Source: Streptomyces olivochromogenes
GTDB taxonomy: Bacteria; Actinomycetota; Actinomycetes; Streptomycetales; Streptomycetaceae
Assembly: GCF_001514115.1 (NCBI RefSeq)
Contig: NZ_KQ948452.1
Coordinates: 474,460-538,459, forward strand
Direction: 5' to 3'
DNA length: 64,000 nucleotides
Below the pieces are notes generated by a model. It saw nothing but the letters and a program-made list of their open reading frames with translations, was not told the origin of the DNA and did no database searches. The position numbers were made by a program, and so were the translations under genes. This document shows positions 63,181 to 64,000 of the stretch, piece by piece; position 1 is the stretch's first letter; each line of letters begins with the position of its first letter.

Positions 63181-64000
63181 ATGGCGGCGCATTTCGGCAG
63201 ACTGCGCAAGGGAGCGACGACCACCGCCGTGGCCGCGGTCGCGGTCGCGGCCCTGTCCGCTTCCCAGGCACCCGGAGTGACCACCGACGACCTCGGCAGA
63301 CAGGCCGCCGGCGCCGCCCAGCCATCGGGGGACGCGAACACCGGCGGCGAAGGCGGCGGCGCGACCGGCGACTCGCCGTACTACACCGACCTTCCGCCGC
63401 TGAAGAGCCCCAACCCGAGCCCGTCGGCGAGTCCGACCACCGGCACGACCGTCTCCGTGGGCGAGGCCGAGGCCGGCATACCCGCGACCGTCCTCGACGC
63501 CTACAAGAAGGCCGAGGCCGAGCTGCGCGCCTCCAAGCCGGGCTGCAACCTGCCCTGGCAACTCCTCGCCGCCATCGGCAAGGTCGAGTCAGGCCAGGCC
63601 CGCGGCGGCCGGGTCGACGCGAGCGGTACGACGTACTCGCCGATCCTCGGCCCCAAGCTCGACGGCAACGGCTTCGCGCTGATCGCCGACACCGACAACG
63701 GCGCGTACGACGGCGACCCCGCCTACGACCGGGCCGTGGGCCCCATGCAGTTCATCCCCTCCACCTGGGAGTGGGCAGGCCGCGACGGCAACGGCGATGG
63801 CAAGAAGGACCCCAACAACGTCTACGACGCGGCGCTCGCGGCCGGCCACTACCTGTGCCGGTTCGACCGGGACCTGTCCGTGCAGTCGCAGATGAACGCC
63901 GCGATCCTGAACTACAACAACTCGACGGAGTACCTCAACACGGTTCTGTCGTGGCTGGAGTACTACCGCAAGGGCACCTACGAGGTCCCGGACGGCACGG
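63181..64000 (+). CDS. Secreted lytic murein transglycosylase, 5' part (cut by window end)
   Basis: 273 residues are visible. A signal-like N-terminus (about 1-30), a Gly/Pro/Ser-rich linker to about 95, then an SLT domain follow. The catalytic Glu136 is in AAIGKVESGQA. GPMQFIPSTWEWAG is the conserved goose-lysozyme/MltB-type motif. A calcium-type loop DGNGDGKKD follows at about 202-210. AALAAGHYLCRFDRDLSVQS and NYNNSTEYLNTVL complete the domain. It cleaves peptidoglycan glycan strands outside the membrane. GGGAGGGG lies upstream of the ATG. The gene runs past the window end. Confidence 0.9.
   Translation, partial: MAAHFGRLRKGATTTAVAAVAVAALSASQAPGVTTDDLGRQAAGAAQPSGDANTGGEGGGATGDSPYYTDLPPLKSPNPSPSASPTTGTTVSVGEAEAGIPATVLDAYKKAEAELRASKPGCNLPWQLLAAIGKVESGQARGGRVDASGTTYSPILGPKLDGNGFALIADTDNGAYDGDPAYDRAVGPMQFIPSTWEWAGRDGNGDGKKDPNNVYDAALAAGHYLCRFDRDLSVQSQMNAAILNYNNSTEYLNTVLSWLEYYRKGTYEVPDGT

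Overview
The window is very GC-rich with strong G/C bias at third codon positions, many GTG starts, GTGA/ATGA-coupled operons, apparent leaderless promoters and very rare TTA (bldA-type) codons. This points to a Streptomyces chromosome. The backbone order gltB-gltD, chitosanase, chorismate mutase, pyruvate kinase, an ANTAR response regulator, a branched-chain amino-acid ABC operon, a thioesterase and polA resembles, from memory, the S. coelicolor core around SCO2026 to SCO2003. Both edge genes are cut: gltB at the left and a lytic transglycosylase at the right.

Layout. 1-3.7 kb: glutamate synthase (gltB end, gltD). 3.8-11.9 kb: an FtsX/MacB-type ABC exporter block with two giant permeases and two ATPases, one carrying an AbrB-like C-terminal domain. 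11.9-15.2 kb: GH46 chitosanase, zinc-finger rhomboid protease, VWA protein and HutD. 15.5-17.2 kb: a solitary cytochrome b (QcrB) paralogue without QcrA/QcrC. 17.2-27.7 kb: an eleven-gene steroid C/D-ring (HIP) degradation cluster with its own KstR2-type repressor and two near-palindromic KstR2-like operators, one in each divergent promoter region. 27.7-35.3 kb: ankyrin protein, zinc metalloprotease, secreted trypsin, GH35 beta-galactosidase with a divergent AraC regulator, chorismate mutase, and a TTA-containing response regulator. 35.4-43.8 kb: aminopeptidase N, a two-gene decarboxylase/N-hydroxylase siderophore-precursor cassette, a Tat-exported 5'-nucleotidase and a SIMPL protein. 44.0-47.8 kb: pyruvate kinase, a stand-alone LAGLIDADG-type protein, an odd tRNA with a Leu(CAA) anticodon, the ANTAR regulator and a DUF2267 protein. 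47.8-53.7 kb: livFGMHK. 54.6-64 kb: thioesterase, molybdopterin oxidoreductase, polA, a beta-lactamase-fold hydrolase, a DUF4184 membrane protein and a lytic transglycosylase.

The best candidate for a coherent, less expected system is the HIP cluster. Acyl-CoA dehydrogenases, IpdF, KstR2, FadA6, IpdC, IpdAB, EchA20 and two further SDRs are packed into four transcription units read outward from two divergent promoters. FadD3 and the FadE30/FadE33 (IpdE1/IpdE2) pair are not in the window. The 3' end of fadA6 has been tandemly duplicated (159 bp unit).

The second candidate is the pyk-side locus. A LAGLIDADG-like gene with a TTA codon converges on pyk and lies beside a tRNA whose anticodon reads leucine UUG but which lacks the long variable arm of leucine tRNAs. 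Intergenic DNA is unusually rich in direct repeats (periods 10, 14, 16, 18, 21, 27, 53, about 81, about 90 and 159 bp) and in three copies of a composite dispersed repeat.

All family assignments come from reading motifs and remembered homologues; no database search was run.
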